A stretch of 64,000 nucleotides of DNA. Origin: JBAZLV01 sp964586075 (GTDB lineage Bacteria > Nitrospirota > UBA9217). Below the pieces are notes generated by a model. That model was not told the DNA's origin and did no database searches. It was given only the letters and a program-made list of their open reading frames with translations. This document shows, one piece after another, positions 1 through 6,878 of the stretch. Within the stretch, counting starts at the first letter, position 1. Each line of letters starts with the position of its first letter. The position numbers were made by a program, and so were the translations under genes. The stretch is taken from contig CAZPGZ010000011.1 of NCBI GenBank assembly GCA_964586075.1, positions 1 to 64,000 of the forward strand, read 5' to 3'.

Positions 1-178
1 CAAAACCTGAAAAGTCCGACTCTACACCTGGTACAATAACTGGGGGAAGGTCAGGGCGATCAGAGAGCTGCGGTATGCGTGGAAGTTAGCTCATGTTAGA
101 GACGGGCGCACGATCAGGTATAGACGGTCAGACTTGGACGCGTACATGAGTGCGCGGCTTGTTCCGGCGGTGGCGTGA
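1..178 (+). pseudogene. excisionase-like HTH protein, C-terminal part, probably frameshifted
   Basis: The frame ending in TGA at 176-178 reads RDGRTIRYRRSDLDAYMSAR near its end, the classic C-terminal recognition and wing segment of MerR/HTH_17-type excisionases. In that frame a TGA lies at 8-10, but frame 1 upstream of position 22 reads NLKSPTL, which would join to YTWYNNWGK if one base were added near 22. That suggests a single-base deletion or a frame error. The N-terminus is off the window. The gene sits directly upstream of a small ORF and an integrase, the usual xis-int order of an integrative element. The HTH call is clear; whether the protein is still made is not. Confidence 0.55.
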
Positions 179-273
179 TGGGAATATTGGAAAATCCACA
201 TTTTACGTTGCCATTGTTCGGGTTTGTATTTATGGGGGGTGCGATCTTAATAACTGTTAACATCAGGGGGTGA
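178..273 (+). CDS. 31-residue hydrophobic small ORF between xis and int
   Basis: ATG at 178-180 overlaps the stop of the excisionase frame as TGATG, and the TGA at 271-273 lies three bases before the integrase ATG at 277. The peptide is short, with a hydrophobic middle (LPLFGFVFMGGAILITV) that could span a membrane once. I recognise no family. Tight packing between two element genes and the stop/start overlap argue that it is translated, or at least that ribosomes pass through it to couple xis and int. It could also be only a coupling leader for int, because the int ribosome binding site (GGGGGTG) lies in its last codons. Confidence 0.4.
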   Translation: MGILENPHFTLPLFGFVFMGGAILITVNIRG

Positions 274-276
274 ATA

Positions 277-1341
277 ATGGGTTCGCTCTATCGTCGTAAA
301 GACTCACCGTATTGGTGGGCGAATTTCAAAGATCAGTTTGGCGTTGAGCATAACGAGTCCACAAAGCGCAAGAAGCATAGCGATGCGAAGGTGTATCTTT
401 CGCGTCGAGAAGCGAGCGTTACGCGTGGAGACTTCTACAACATCCGCATGGAGGACACTACCTACGATCACCTTGCCGACCTTCTGATACAAGACTACAA
501 GTTTAACAAACGCAAGTCCACTCACCACACAGAGAAGCGCATCGAAGTCTTGTCAAAACACTTCACCGGCGTCCGCGCTATTATGATGCCGTCCATGATA
601 AAGCCGTTCATCCTGAAGATGCAAGATGACGGATACGCAAACGGATACATCAATCGCTTCATATCAGCCATACATAGGATGTTCACGCTTGGATACGAAC
701 ACAACCCGCGCCTTGTGCCAGAGATACCGCGCATTAAGAAGCTGGCTGAAGATAACGTGCGAGAGGGTTTTTTTGAGCATGAGGACTACCTAAAACTGCA
801 CGCCGCCCTACCCCGCCATCTTCGCCTTGCACTTACCGTTGCGTATGTTAGCGGCGTTCGTGTTGGCGAAGTGTTCTCTATTAAGCTCGAACAGGTTGAC
901 TTTCACTCTGGCGCGATACGTCTTGGACAGTTAAGCACAAAGAACAAACAGCCGAGGGTGTTCTATCTGACCGGTGAGCATTACGCCGAACTACTTGAGC
1001 AACAATACGAGCTTGAACACAGGTACCCGCATTGCAAGAGCCTCATCCACCGAGAAGGGAAACCAGTAAAGAGCTTCAAGGACTCATGGAAAACTGCGTG
1101 TGAGAAGGCAGGTATTCCCGGCAAGCTGTTCCACGATCTGCGCCGGACTGCTGCGCGTAATATGCTGAACGCTGGCGTGCCGGAAAAGTGGGCCATGTAT
1201 ATCGGAGGGTGGAAAACACGCTCGATCTTCGACAGGTACAGCATCGTCAATGAAGATAACCTGAAAGAAGCATCGTATCGCGTTACAGAGTACCTTGCCG
1301 AGAAGTCGAAGCAGCTTAAAGACGGCGTAGACAAAACGTAG
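277..1341 (+). CDS. tyrosine recombinase / phage-type integrase
   Basis: A 354-residue site-specific recombinase that would integrate and excise the element at the left edge. The C-terminal catalytic domain shows Arg195 (GVRVGE), the HDLRR box at His286-Arg289, Trp312 in place of the second His (GGW) and the nucleophile Tyr321 (DRYSIV). These are four recognisable positions of the R-H-R-H/W-Y set. The N-terminal ~60 residues resemble the arm-binding domain (SLYRRKDSPYWWANF) and residues 65-160 the core-binding SAM-like domain. The ATG follows GGGGGTG at a good distance. Its stop overlaps an 11-bp tandem repeat, and the att site made of tRNA-Leu sequence lies 143 bp downstream. The full length and intact catalytic residues suggest an active enzyme. 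Confidence 0.93.
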   Translation: MGSLYRRKDSPYWWANFKDQFGVEHNESTKRKKHSDAKVYLSRREASVTRGDFYNIRMEDTTYDHLADLLIQDYKFNKRKSTHHTEKRIEVLSKHFTGVRAIMMPSMIKPFILKMQDDGYANGYINRFISAIHRMFTLGYEHNPRLVPEIPRIKKLAEDNVREGFFEHEDYLKLHAALPRHLRLALTVAYVSGVRVGEVFSIKLEQVDFHSGAIRLGQLSTKNKQPRVFYLTGEHYAELLEQQYELEHRYPHCKSLIHREGKPVKSFKDSWKTACEKAGIPGKLFHDLRRTAARNMLNAGVPEKWAMYIGGWKTRSIFDRYSIVNEDNLKEASYRVTEYLAEKSKQLKDGVDKT

Positions 1342-1356
1342 AAAAAACGTAGAAAA
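1335..1356 (+). repeat. two tandem 11-bp repeats after int, possible integrase arm sites
   Basis: AACGTAGAAAA occurs twice in direct tandem (1335-1345 and 1346-1356), the first copy covering the int stop codon. Short direct repeats between int and the core att site are typical arm-type binding sites for tyrosine integrases. That role is inferred from position only. Confidence 0.4.
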
Positions 1357-1677
1357 CAAACCAGTACCAAAGCCACTCTATGCCATACTGCAACCAACGA
1401 AAAAAGCAGAGTAAGGCATTGATAAGAATGGCAATCTTTGTGAAATCAAATAGATACCATGACCGGATAGAGTCGAATTTTGAGGACTTAAAATCCCTCG
1501 CTGGGCAACTGGCGTACCGGTTCGATTCCGGTCAGCGGCACCACTTTTCAATCACTTATACTCAACTCTTATCCTGCAATTCACCGAAAAAATCATGTTC
1601 TTTAAGAAACAGTCCAACACCATGGAAAAAGATTGGTACAAAACTCCAGGACAAGAATATCAGATTCTCCTGCAAAG
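1342..1677. other. intergenic stretch holding the element/chromosome junction
   Basis: No convincing gene. It contains the second arm-like repeat, about 130 bp of element sequence, the tRNA-Leu 3' fragment at 1484-1543, and about 130 bp of chromosomal sequence with no clear terminator. An open frame at 1380-1706 on the plus strand crosses the att site, has no recognisable protein features, and is taken as chance. Confidence 0.6.
1484..1543 (+). other. att site: 3' fragment of tRNA-Leu(TAA)
   Basis: From the anticodon stem onward the sequence is a normal tRNA-Leu 3' half: loop CTTAAAA with anticodon TAA, long variable arm, T arm ACCGG-TTCGATT-CCGGT, acceptor strand CAGCGGC and ACCA end. The 5' half is absent: bases before 1484 do not complete the anticodon stem, and there is no D arm. 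This is the displaced 3' copy left when an element integrates into a tRNA gene. The intact tRNA should lie at the far (left) end of the element, outside the window. The crossover is probably near the anticodon stem/loop. Confidence 0.88.
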
Positions 1678-2351
1678 TTACCGCACTGCGGTTAGCACAG
1701 CTTTAAGCAATGATGCACTATGCCCTAACTGCACATAAGCCTCCTCTTTTGTCATAGTTCTATTTTCAGCCTTGATCTTCAAACCGAGTTGACGTGACAG
1801 ATTCGCGATCCTTGCTATTTCATAGGCTAATTCTGTCCAAAAGTTTTCTTTGCTTAGTTTGATTTCGTACATATTCCTTTCAATGTCTTTGAGATTATTG
1901 AGTATTCTCTCGTCTACAATTCCATCGTTGGCAGAGTGATAGGTTTTGTTAAAATTATCGTAAGGCAGATTATGCAACGGTTGAGATAGATCTCCAATGT
2001 AGTGGACTGCGAAAACCATATTATACGCAGCATACTTATCGGAGGCTTTCCGTTTATCCTGATAATCCTTTAACGCAGCGATGATCGCTCCGTACAAATG
2101 GCCATCATTATTAAGAGGGTTGTTATATGCTTTAACCTGATCAAAAACCATTTTATCAGTAACAACCTTATTCTGGTAGTTGTTAAAGTAATGGTTCTTT
2201 TCCTCTATGGCACCAGCCTTGATTTTAGTATTGTACCAACATTCGTAACCCGCGGTTTTGGCGACGGCTATATGGGTTTTATCGTGCCAGGCATACGCAT
2301 GAGAGGATACAAGAAAAAAAAAGCTATAATGACAAAGACAAGTCTATTCAT
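1678..2351 (-). pseudogene. secreted S1/P1-type zinc nuclease (or zinc phospholipase C-like), frameshifted in a homopolymer
   Basis: The uninterrupted part (1678-2151) contains HYIGDLSQPLHN, the His-x3-Asp-x5-His metal box of the S1/P1 nuclease / zinc phospholipase C fold, and a later HSAND. Upstream, a start at 2351 (AAAGG ribosome site) begins a signal peptide that runs off frame after nine T (2314-2322 on the plus strand, read as T9). With one more T the reading becomes a signal peptide ending SSHAYA, then mature WHDKTHIAVAK. That supplies the N-terminal Trp and His at mature positions 1 and 6 that bind zinc in this family. So the gene is complete apart from one base in a T tract. It may be a pseudogene, a phase-variable gene or a sequencing error. 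It lies next to the element junction. Confidence 0.75.
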
Positions 2352-2450
2352 AGTTTACCTTTCGATAGAAAGAATAAACCTGGTTTAGTTTAGACGTTGC
2401 GGTTGTTTGAATTGCCTCAGAGTGATCATTATGATCCGTGGTATCGAGCA

Positions 2451-3143
2451 TTAATCTCCTGTCGGAGAAATTTCAAAGTCAACGAGGTTTTCCAACTTCG
2501 ACAATGCCTGTGATAACAGAGATAGATTTTTCTCTTTTCGAGTTCGAATCGTCATTTGATATTCAAAATATTTTCCTTCTCCGGTAATCGAATAGCTGAT
2601 GTTGGCGATTGAGAAACCATGCCGAATAATAAGGTCCTTCAATTCTGACTCTGGCGTCACTTTCTCTCGATAAAAACGAAGTGTATGATGAGCTAGAATT
2701 TGGCTGGGCATTTTAGCTTCTATCCATCGAAACACAGAAAGAATCCCAAGTGTGAGGATTGTCACTATTATTACAGCATTGAAGAAGCCGACTCCTGCCA
2801 AAATTCCGATAGATGCCGTGATCCATATAGAAGCTGCTGTTGTTAGCCCTCGTACTGATAACCCTTCCTTCATAATAACGCCAGCACCCAGGAAACCGAT
2901 TCCGGTCATGATCCCTTGAGCCATTCGTGTAGGATCAATTCTGACAGTTTCTACTACAGTGCCGGCAAACCAGTGTCGTTCATAAATCGCTACAAGCATT
3001 AAAATACTAGAAGCTAAACAAACAAGTGTATGCGTTCGAAATCCGGCAGGACGTCCGTGGAAACTGCGCTCCAGCCCTATCAATCCTCCCGCGATTGTAG
3101 CTACAATCAGATTCCCAAGCGCACCAAGAGTTTCATTGTTCAT
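2451..3143 (-). CDS. MgtC/SapB family inner-membrane protein
   Basis: 230 residues. The N-terminal half has the MgtC/SapB signature: GGLIGLERSFHGRPAGFRTH, then a hydrophobic helix, TGIGFLGAGVIMKEG and GLTTAASIWITASIG. There are four to five membrane segments up to residue ~145. The C-terminal ~85 residues form a soluble ACT-like tail (RFYREKVTPESELKDLI). Family members are linked to growth at low Mg2+, virulence and modulation of F-ATPase or membrane potential; the exact role here cannot be read from sequence. It is a monocistronic minus-strand gene preceded by about 390 bp without a same-strand neighbour. The long leader could be regulatory, but I found no recognisable Mg riboswitch. Confidence 0.88.
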   Translation of the reverse strand: MNNETLGALGNLIVATIAGGLIGLERSFHGRPAGFRTHTLVCLASSILMLVAIYERHWFAGTVVETVRIDPTRMAQGIMTGIGFLGAGVIMKEGLSVRGLTTAASIWITASIGILAGVGFFNAVIIVTILTLGILSVFRWIEAKMPSQILAHHTLRFYREKVTPESELKDLIIRHGFSIANISYSITGEGKYFEYQMTIRTRKEKNLSLLSQALSKLENLVDFEISPTGD

Positions 3144-3320
3144 AGCCTGTTTCTCCTCTTGTTCATAGTCTGCTAATTGAAAGAATTATTATTTATATAA
3201 TTCTACAAAGACAACGTTTTTAAGTTTTAAGTTATACACCTGGCTTCGTGTTTCCTCCGAAAGTTCTTTGTTTCATTGATAATTAACTGCAAAAGTCTAC
3301 TCTTCCTTATTCAAAAAGTA

Positions 3321-3348
3321 AAGCCCCTAGGTTTCCCCAGGGGTTTTT
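3321..3348. terminator. hairpin terminator, possibly bidirectional
   Basis: CCCCT (3324-3328) pairs with AGGGG (3339-3343), with an inner GG/CC pair and a short loop, followed by TTTTT on the plus strand. On the minus strand the hairpin is followed by TACTTTTTG. It could stop read-through from the catabolic operon toward mgtC, or transcripts running the other way. Confidence 0.55.
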
Positions 3349-3479
3349 AAAATTGTTAAGTTTACTATTTATTCAACGCGTCAAACTATCTAAGCGGGAT
3401 GTGTCTGGCTAGAGCAGTTGAAAAAAACCGCAATTCCAGACCGTGGCACAGGAGAACTGAAATTTTCGAGAACTGAAAC

Positions 3480-3519
3480 AATATGCGTATCATGATTATT
3501 TAGCAGACGTACGCATATT
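3480..3519. repeat. inverted repeat upstream of the HTH remnant
   Basis: AATATGCGTA (3480-3489) and TACGCATATT (3510-3519) are perfect inverted copies separated by 20 bp, ending 15 bp before the first possible codon of the Fis-type HTH remnant. Two 10-bp arms separated by two helical turns fit a binding site for a dimeric regulator or a hairpin. The function is inferred. Confidence 0.45.
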
Positions 3520-3533
3520 TCCAATAATCGTGA

Positions 3534-3829
3534 TTGAGTGATTCAGGCCGTAAAATACACCGTGCCGAAAGCGCGTCAATCAATACCCGTTCGGCTGTGC
3601 AGAAGGATAATTTCGTAGACGGTGCTATTGTTCGCCAGATTATCGAAGAAGATCAACACGAGGAAATGAGGAGTGTATTGGTTGAGCACGAAACCGACGA
3701 AATAAAAATGCCCTCTTAACGACAAAAGGCAATCATTCTGAAGCCGCAAAGCTGCTTGGAATCAGCCGGGTAACCCTGTGGCGCAAACTGCGGCGCAGGA
3801 CACTTCATGGTTTGCATCCCAGCGTTTAA
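3534..3829 (+). pseudogene. Fis-type (HTH_8) DNA-binding protein remnant, frameshifted
   Basis: The end of this stretch encodes GNHSEAAKLLGISRVTLWRK, an unmistakable Fis-family helix-turn-helix as found at the C-terminus of sigma-54 activators and NtrC-type response regulators. The frame is closed upstream at 3683-3685. The preceding frame from a TTG at 3534 (no clear ribosome site) ends in ETDEIKMPS at 3719. If the A5 tract at 3704-3708 had one more A, the two would join as EIKNALLTTKGNHSEAAK, the usual spacing for this domain. The joined product would be about 98 residues, so it is either a small stand-alone Fis-like protein or the tail of a lost sigma-54 activator. No AAA+ domain remains. 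Confidence 0.6.
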
Positions 3830-3856
3830 TTTGAGAGGCTAAGCCGCACGGTTACG

Positions 3857-4204
3857 TTATTCGAATAACACCAATGCTATGAATTCAAGATCAGTTTCGC
3901 CCGTATTTTCAATCGCGTGGCTCTGCCCAACATTAATATAACCGAGATCACCTGCCTTTATCGGCTTTCTTATACCTTCTTCATCAAAAATTCCTTCGCC
4001 TTTTATGATGTAGTATGCTTCCATCTCACCTTTATGCGTATGCATCCCGATTGAGCTGCCGGGTTTTAAGATATTCAGAGCAAAAAGCCTTCCTTTGTTC
4101 AGGAACTCCTCACGCTCCAAGATATGAACAAGTTTGACGTCTCCCTTTCCTCCCAACCAGTCATTTTTTGTATCAACACGCATTTCATTCGCTTTGCGAA
4201 GCAT
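3857..4204 (-). CDS. small single-domain cupin
   Basis: 115 residues forming one beta-barrel cupin. Motif 1 has GMHTHKGEMEAYYIIKGEG, giving His55, His57 and a nearby Glu as metal ligands. Motif 2 has GDLGYINVGQSHAIENTG with His96. The ATG is preceded by AGGAGG. It is the last gene of the minus-strand catabolic operon, 44 bp after the alcohol dehydrogenase. Single-domain cupins of this size serve as isomerases, lyases or binding proteins, so a sugar-acid isomerase or stabilising role is possible. The sequence does not fix the reaction. Confidence 0.85.
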   Translation of the reverse strand: MLRKANEMRVDTKNDWLGGKGDVKLVHILEREEFLNKGRLFALNILKPGSSIGMHTHKGEMEAYYIIKGEGIFDEEGIRKPIKAGDLGYINVGQSHAIENTGETDLEFIALVLFE

Positions 4205-4248
4205 CCCTGAACCTCCTGTGTTTTGCCTGAACTCCAGTCGAATGTTTG

Positions 4249-5394
4249 CTATTTTCCTTCATACATGCGAATCACAAGTTTTCGCAGATCCTCATCAGGA
4301 ATCATTGCATAATTGGGATTTCTGCTGGGGGGACTCTTGCGCGAATTCAATATCACATCATCGAAATTTTTATAAAAATCTTCCGATGGCACACCGGCGT
4401 CTTTAAAGCAGCCAGGAATCCTGAGTTCGCGCTGCAGTTTCCGTATTGCTTCAAGGAAATCATCTTTGCCGATCCGCTTCCCAAGATATTCAAGTTTTGC
4501 GGCAACCTCCGGATCTTTTGCATAGTATTCCATGACATACGGAAGGCCGATTCCCACTGCCAATCCGTGGCCGATGTCATACCGGCCGCAAACCGAGTGG
4601 CAGATGCCGTGATTCATGCCGAGACCGGTGTTGCTGAATGCAATCCCTGTCATACATTGAAGATTGTGCACCCTTTCCCGCGCACCTGGGTCTCCTGTCT
4701 TGTATGAAATGGGCAAATATTTGAACAATCCTTCCGCCGCACCGGCCGCCAAAACTTCCATAAAATCGTTATTGTTTTTTGCAATATAACTCTCGACCGC
4801 GTGCCCGACGGCATCCATACCTGACTCTGCAACCACCTTCTGCGGCATGGATAGCGTAATTTCACCGTCCAGGATGGCGTAATCCGGCACAAATGCCTGG
4901 GTCCTGCCCGTTACTTTCATGTTTTCCTGCTTTACCGCCACAACCGACACCCAACTGACCTCCGACGCGGTGCCTGATGTGCTCGGAATGGCGATCAGCT
5001 TAATTGACTTTCGGGACTGAGGCAGCGACGCCTGCTCGAACGAGGTCACCAGATCCAGTTCAGGATATTCATAAAACAGACTCATTGCTTTGGCGGCATC
5101 GATGGCAGAACCGCCTCCCAGAGCAATAACGGAATCCGGGCAGAATTCCCGCATCGCGGCAATTCCCGCATTTACGCATTCAAGCGGAGCATTCACCGTA
5201 ACTCCGGAGAAGACCTGGCTTTCACAACCTGATTCCTTCAAAATCGCCTGCGCTTTCGCTAAGGTTCCATTTTTTTGCATGGAGCTGCCGCCGGTTACGA
5301 TAAAGGCCCTCTTGAGATCCAACGTCTTCAGGAAGCTTATCGATCCCATGCCGACCACGATCTTGTCACCGTGAAATCTCATTGCTTTTATCAT
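4249..5394 (-). CDS. iron-dependent (group III) alcohol dehydrogenase
   Basis: 381 residues from the ATG at 5394, which has GATGAGG six bases upstream; the open frame extends further to 5535 but that part is unlike the family. The Rossmann-like N-domain has ALGGGSAIDAAKAMS, and IPSTSGTASEVS follows. The metal region carries GMDAVGHAVESY and the His-containing GMNHGICHSVCGRYDIGHG. This is an NAD(P)-dependent oxidoreductase of the Fe-ADH family acting on alcohols, polyols or hydroxy acids in the cytoplasm. In the operon it would interconvert an alcohol and an aldehyde or ketone intermediate. It is separated from the MFS gene by about 200 bp containing a strong inverted repeat. Confidence 0.9.
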   Translation of the reverse strand: MIKAMRFHGDKIVVGMGSISFLKTLDLKRAFIVTGGSSMQKNGTLAKAQAILKESGCESQVFSGVTVNAPLECVNAGIAAMREFCPDSVIALGGGSAIDAAKAMSLFYEYPELDLVTSFEQASLPQSRKSIKLIAIPSTSGTASEVSWVSVVAVKQENMKVTGRTQAFVPDYAILDGEITLSMPQKVVAESGMDAVGHAVESYIAKNNNDFMEVLAAGAAEGLFKYLPISYKTGDPGARERVHNLQCMTGIAFSNTGLGMNHGICHSVCGRYDIGHGLAVGIGLPYVMEYYAKDPEVAAKLEYLGKRIGKDDFLEAIRKLQRELRIPGCFKDAGVPSEDFYKNFDDVILNSRKSPPSRNPNYAMIPDEDLRKLVIRMYEGK

Positions 5395-5499
5395 AATTGC
5401 CTCATCCCTCAATATGAATGATGTTTTAAGCTGTTCTTGTGAGCCACCTGACCGTGCTGCTGCATGCTGTGTTAGCATTGGCCACAGGCCTGGTATATA

Positions 5500-5538
5500 A
5501 ACTTGGCTGTACAGACGGAGCACCTGCACAGCCAAGTT
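5500..5538. repeat. 11-bp perfect inverted repeat between MFS and dehydrogenase genes
   Basis: AACTTGGCTGT (5500-5510) and ACAGCCAAGTT (5528-5538) are perfect inverted copies around a 17-base loop. On the minus-strand transcript this is a stable hairpin without a U run, so it is more likely an mRNA stabiliser or processing site, or a regulator site, than a terminator. It is placed to make dehydrogenase and cupin expression differ from the genes upstream. Confidence 0.55.
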
Positions 5539-5592
5539 CTTAATGCGTAAAATTGAAAAGACTCTTTCAATTTTTAAACATGATGAAGCGCA

Positions 5593-6846
5593 TTATTTGC
5601 CTGAAATTGCGACTGCGTTTGTTTTAATAAATTTTGCCGTTTCGGGCAAGCAGTATACTGCCACTACAGCCAGCAGATAATATCCCGCATTCAGAGCCAG
5701 TCCTGCAGATAACCCCATGCTCTCAGCCAGCAACCCAAGCAAATAAGGCGCTAATAGAGCCATCACGCGGGCAACACCACTATAGGCCAGACTGGTTCCG
5801 GACGCTCTTGCCTCCGCCGGGAACAACTCAGACAGGTAGGCGGCAAAAATCCCAAAGCACCCCGTGCTCGTAAAACCGAAGACCGGTCCAAAAAACAAGA
5901 GCATGGTAGGATCTTTAATGGACACATAAATGATTGTGGCAAAAAAAGCAGATCCCATGCCGGCGATACATGCAAAGCGCCTGCCTTTTATATCAGCAAG
6001 CCACCCGAAAAACAGTATGCCGGCCACCGCTCCTGCATTCAAGAGCACCAAATACCCACCCGACTTGACGACACTAAGTCCTCTTTCAGTGGCCAGAAAA
6101 GTGGGTATCCAGGCGACAGCACCCCAATAAGCCATGAGCGCGAAACCCATAAAGAGGCAGGCGAATATCGTCGTGCGCAGATATTTGGGTGTAAAAAGAA
6201 TGGCCATGGAAAATTGCGGTTTATCCTCTGTGTTTGCTTTCCGCCGTCTGGCATCGCGTACGTTCACCCATTCTGCTGGTTCAGGGAGAGCCCAACGAAC
6301 CCAGAGAGCGAACAATGCAGGCAAGGCGCCTACAAAGAATAAGGCCCTCCAACCAAGCGCTGGTACGACGAATATGCTGAGCAGCGCGGCAAAACCATAA
6401 CCAATAGGCCAGCCGGTATGTACCAAACTCGTTGCTTTTGCCCTTCTTTCTGCAGGCCAGTATTCAGATACCAATGCAGCTCCAATGCCCCATTCCGCTC
6501 CGAGCCCGAGACCGGTAATGGTCCTGAAGGTCAGGAGCTGTTCATAAGACTGAGCAAGTCCGCAGAGGCCGGTGAATACTGCATAAAAAATAATGGTAAC
6601 CATGAGCACCCGTACACGGCCATAATAATCCGCCAATACACCCCCCACAAAACCGCCGACAGCGGCACCGGCTATAGTAGCGGTAAACAATAAACCTGCC
6701 TGACTCATGGAAAGATTGAATGCTACCTTAATAAGGGGCATGAGTATGGCAAGCGCCATCCAGTCCGCTGCATCCAACATCCATCCACCGAAAGCCGCAA
6801 TTAGACTTCTCCATCGTAAACTTTTCTGAGCAGCAGTATCTTCCAT
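5593..6846 (-). CDS. MFS transporter, carboxylate/sugar-acid type
   Basis: 417 residues, about 12 membrane segments. The family marks are visible: GGVLADYYGRVRVLM in the loop after segment 2, GLGLGAEWGIGAALVSEYWPAERRAK in the segment 4-5 region, and GWLADIKGRRFACIAG in the mirrored loop after segment 8. The WMLDAADWMALAILMP opening resembles the sialate/lactate/aromatic-acid proton symporter branch. It is expected to import the operon's substrate with protons across the inner membrane. It lies 32 bp after the FGGY kinase gene in the same operon. Confidence 0.88.
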   Translation of the reverse strand: MEDTAAQKSLRWRSLIAAFGGWMLDAADWMALAILMPLIKVAFNLSMSQAGLLFTATIAGAAVGGFVGGVLADYYGRVRVLMVTIIFYAVFTGLCGLAQSYEQLLTFRTITGLGLGAEWGIGAALVSEYWPAERRAKATSLVHTGWPIGYGFAALLSIFVVPALGWRALFFVGALPALFALWVRWALPEPAEWVNVRDARRRKANTEDKPQFSMAILFTPKYLRTTIFACLFMGFALMAYWGAVAWIPTFLATERGLSVVKSGGYLVLLNAGAVAGILFFGWLADIKGRRFACIAGMGSAFFATIIYVSIKDPTMLLFFGPVFGFTSTGCFGIFAAYLSELFPAEARASGTSLAYSGVARVMALLAPYLLGLLAESMGLSAGLALNAGYYLLAVVAVYCLPETAKFIKTNAVAISGK

Positions 6847-6878
6847 CAGACAGCCTCCCTTCGCTCTTCTGGATTAGG

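Larger units (their letters stand above)
3144..3533. other. intergenic stretch between mgtC and the HTH remnant
   Basis: AT-rich sequence containing a hairpin with flanking T/A runs (3321-3348) and a 10-bp inverted repeat (3480-3519). Otherwise I see no gene. Confidence 0.5.

Noticed and set aside
1380..1706. 108-codon plus-strand frame over the att site
   Set aside because: It runs through the tRNA-Leu fragment and has no protein features.
3442..3460. TGGCAC resembling a sigma-54 -24 box
   Set aside because: The matching -12 TTGC element is not at the right spacing.
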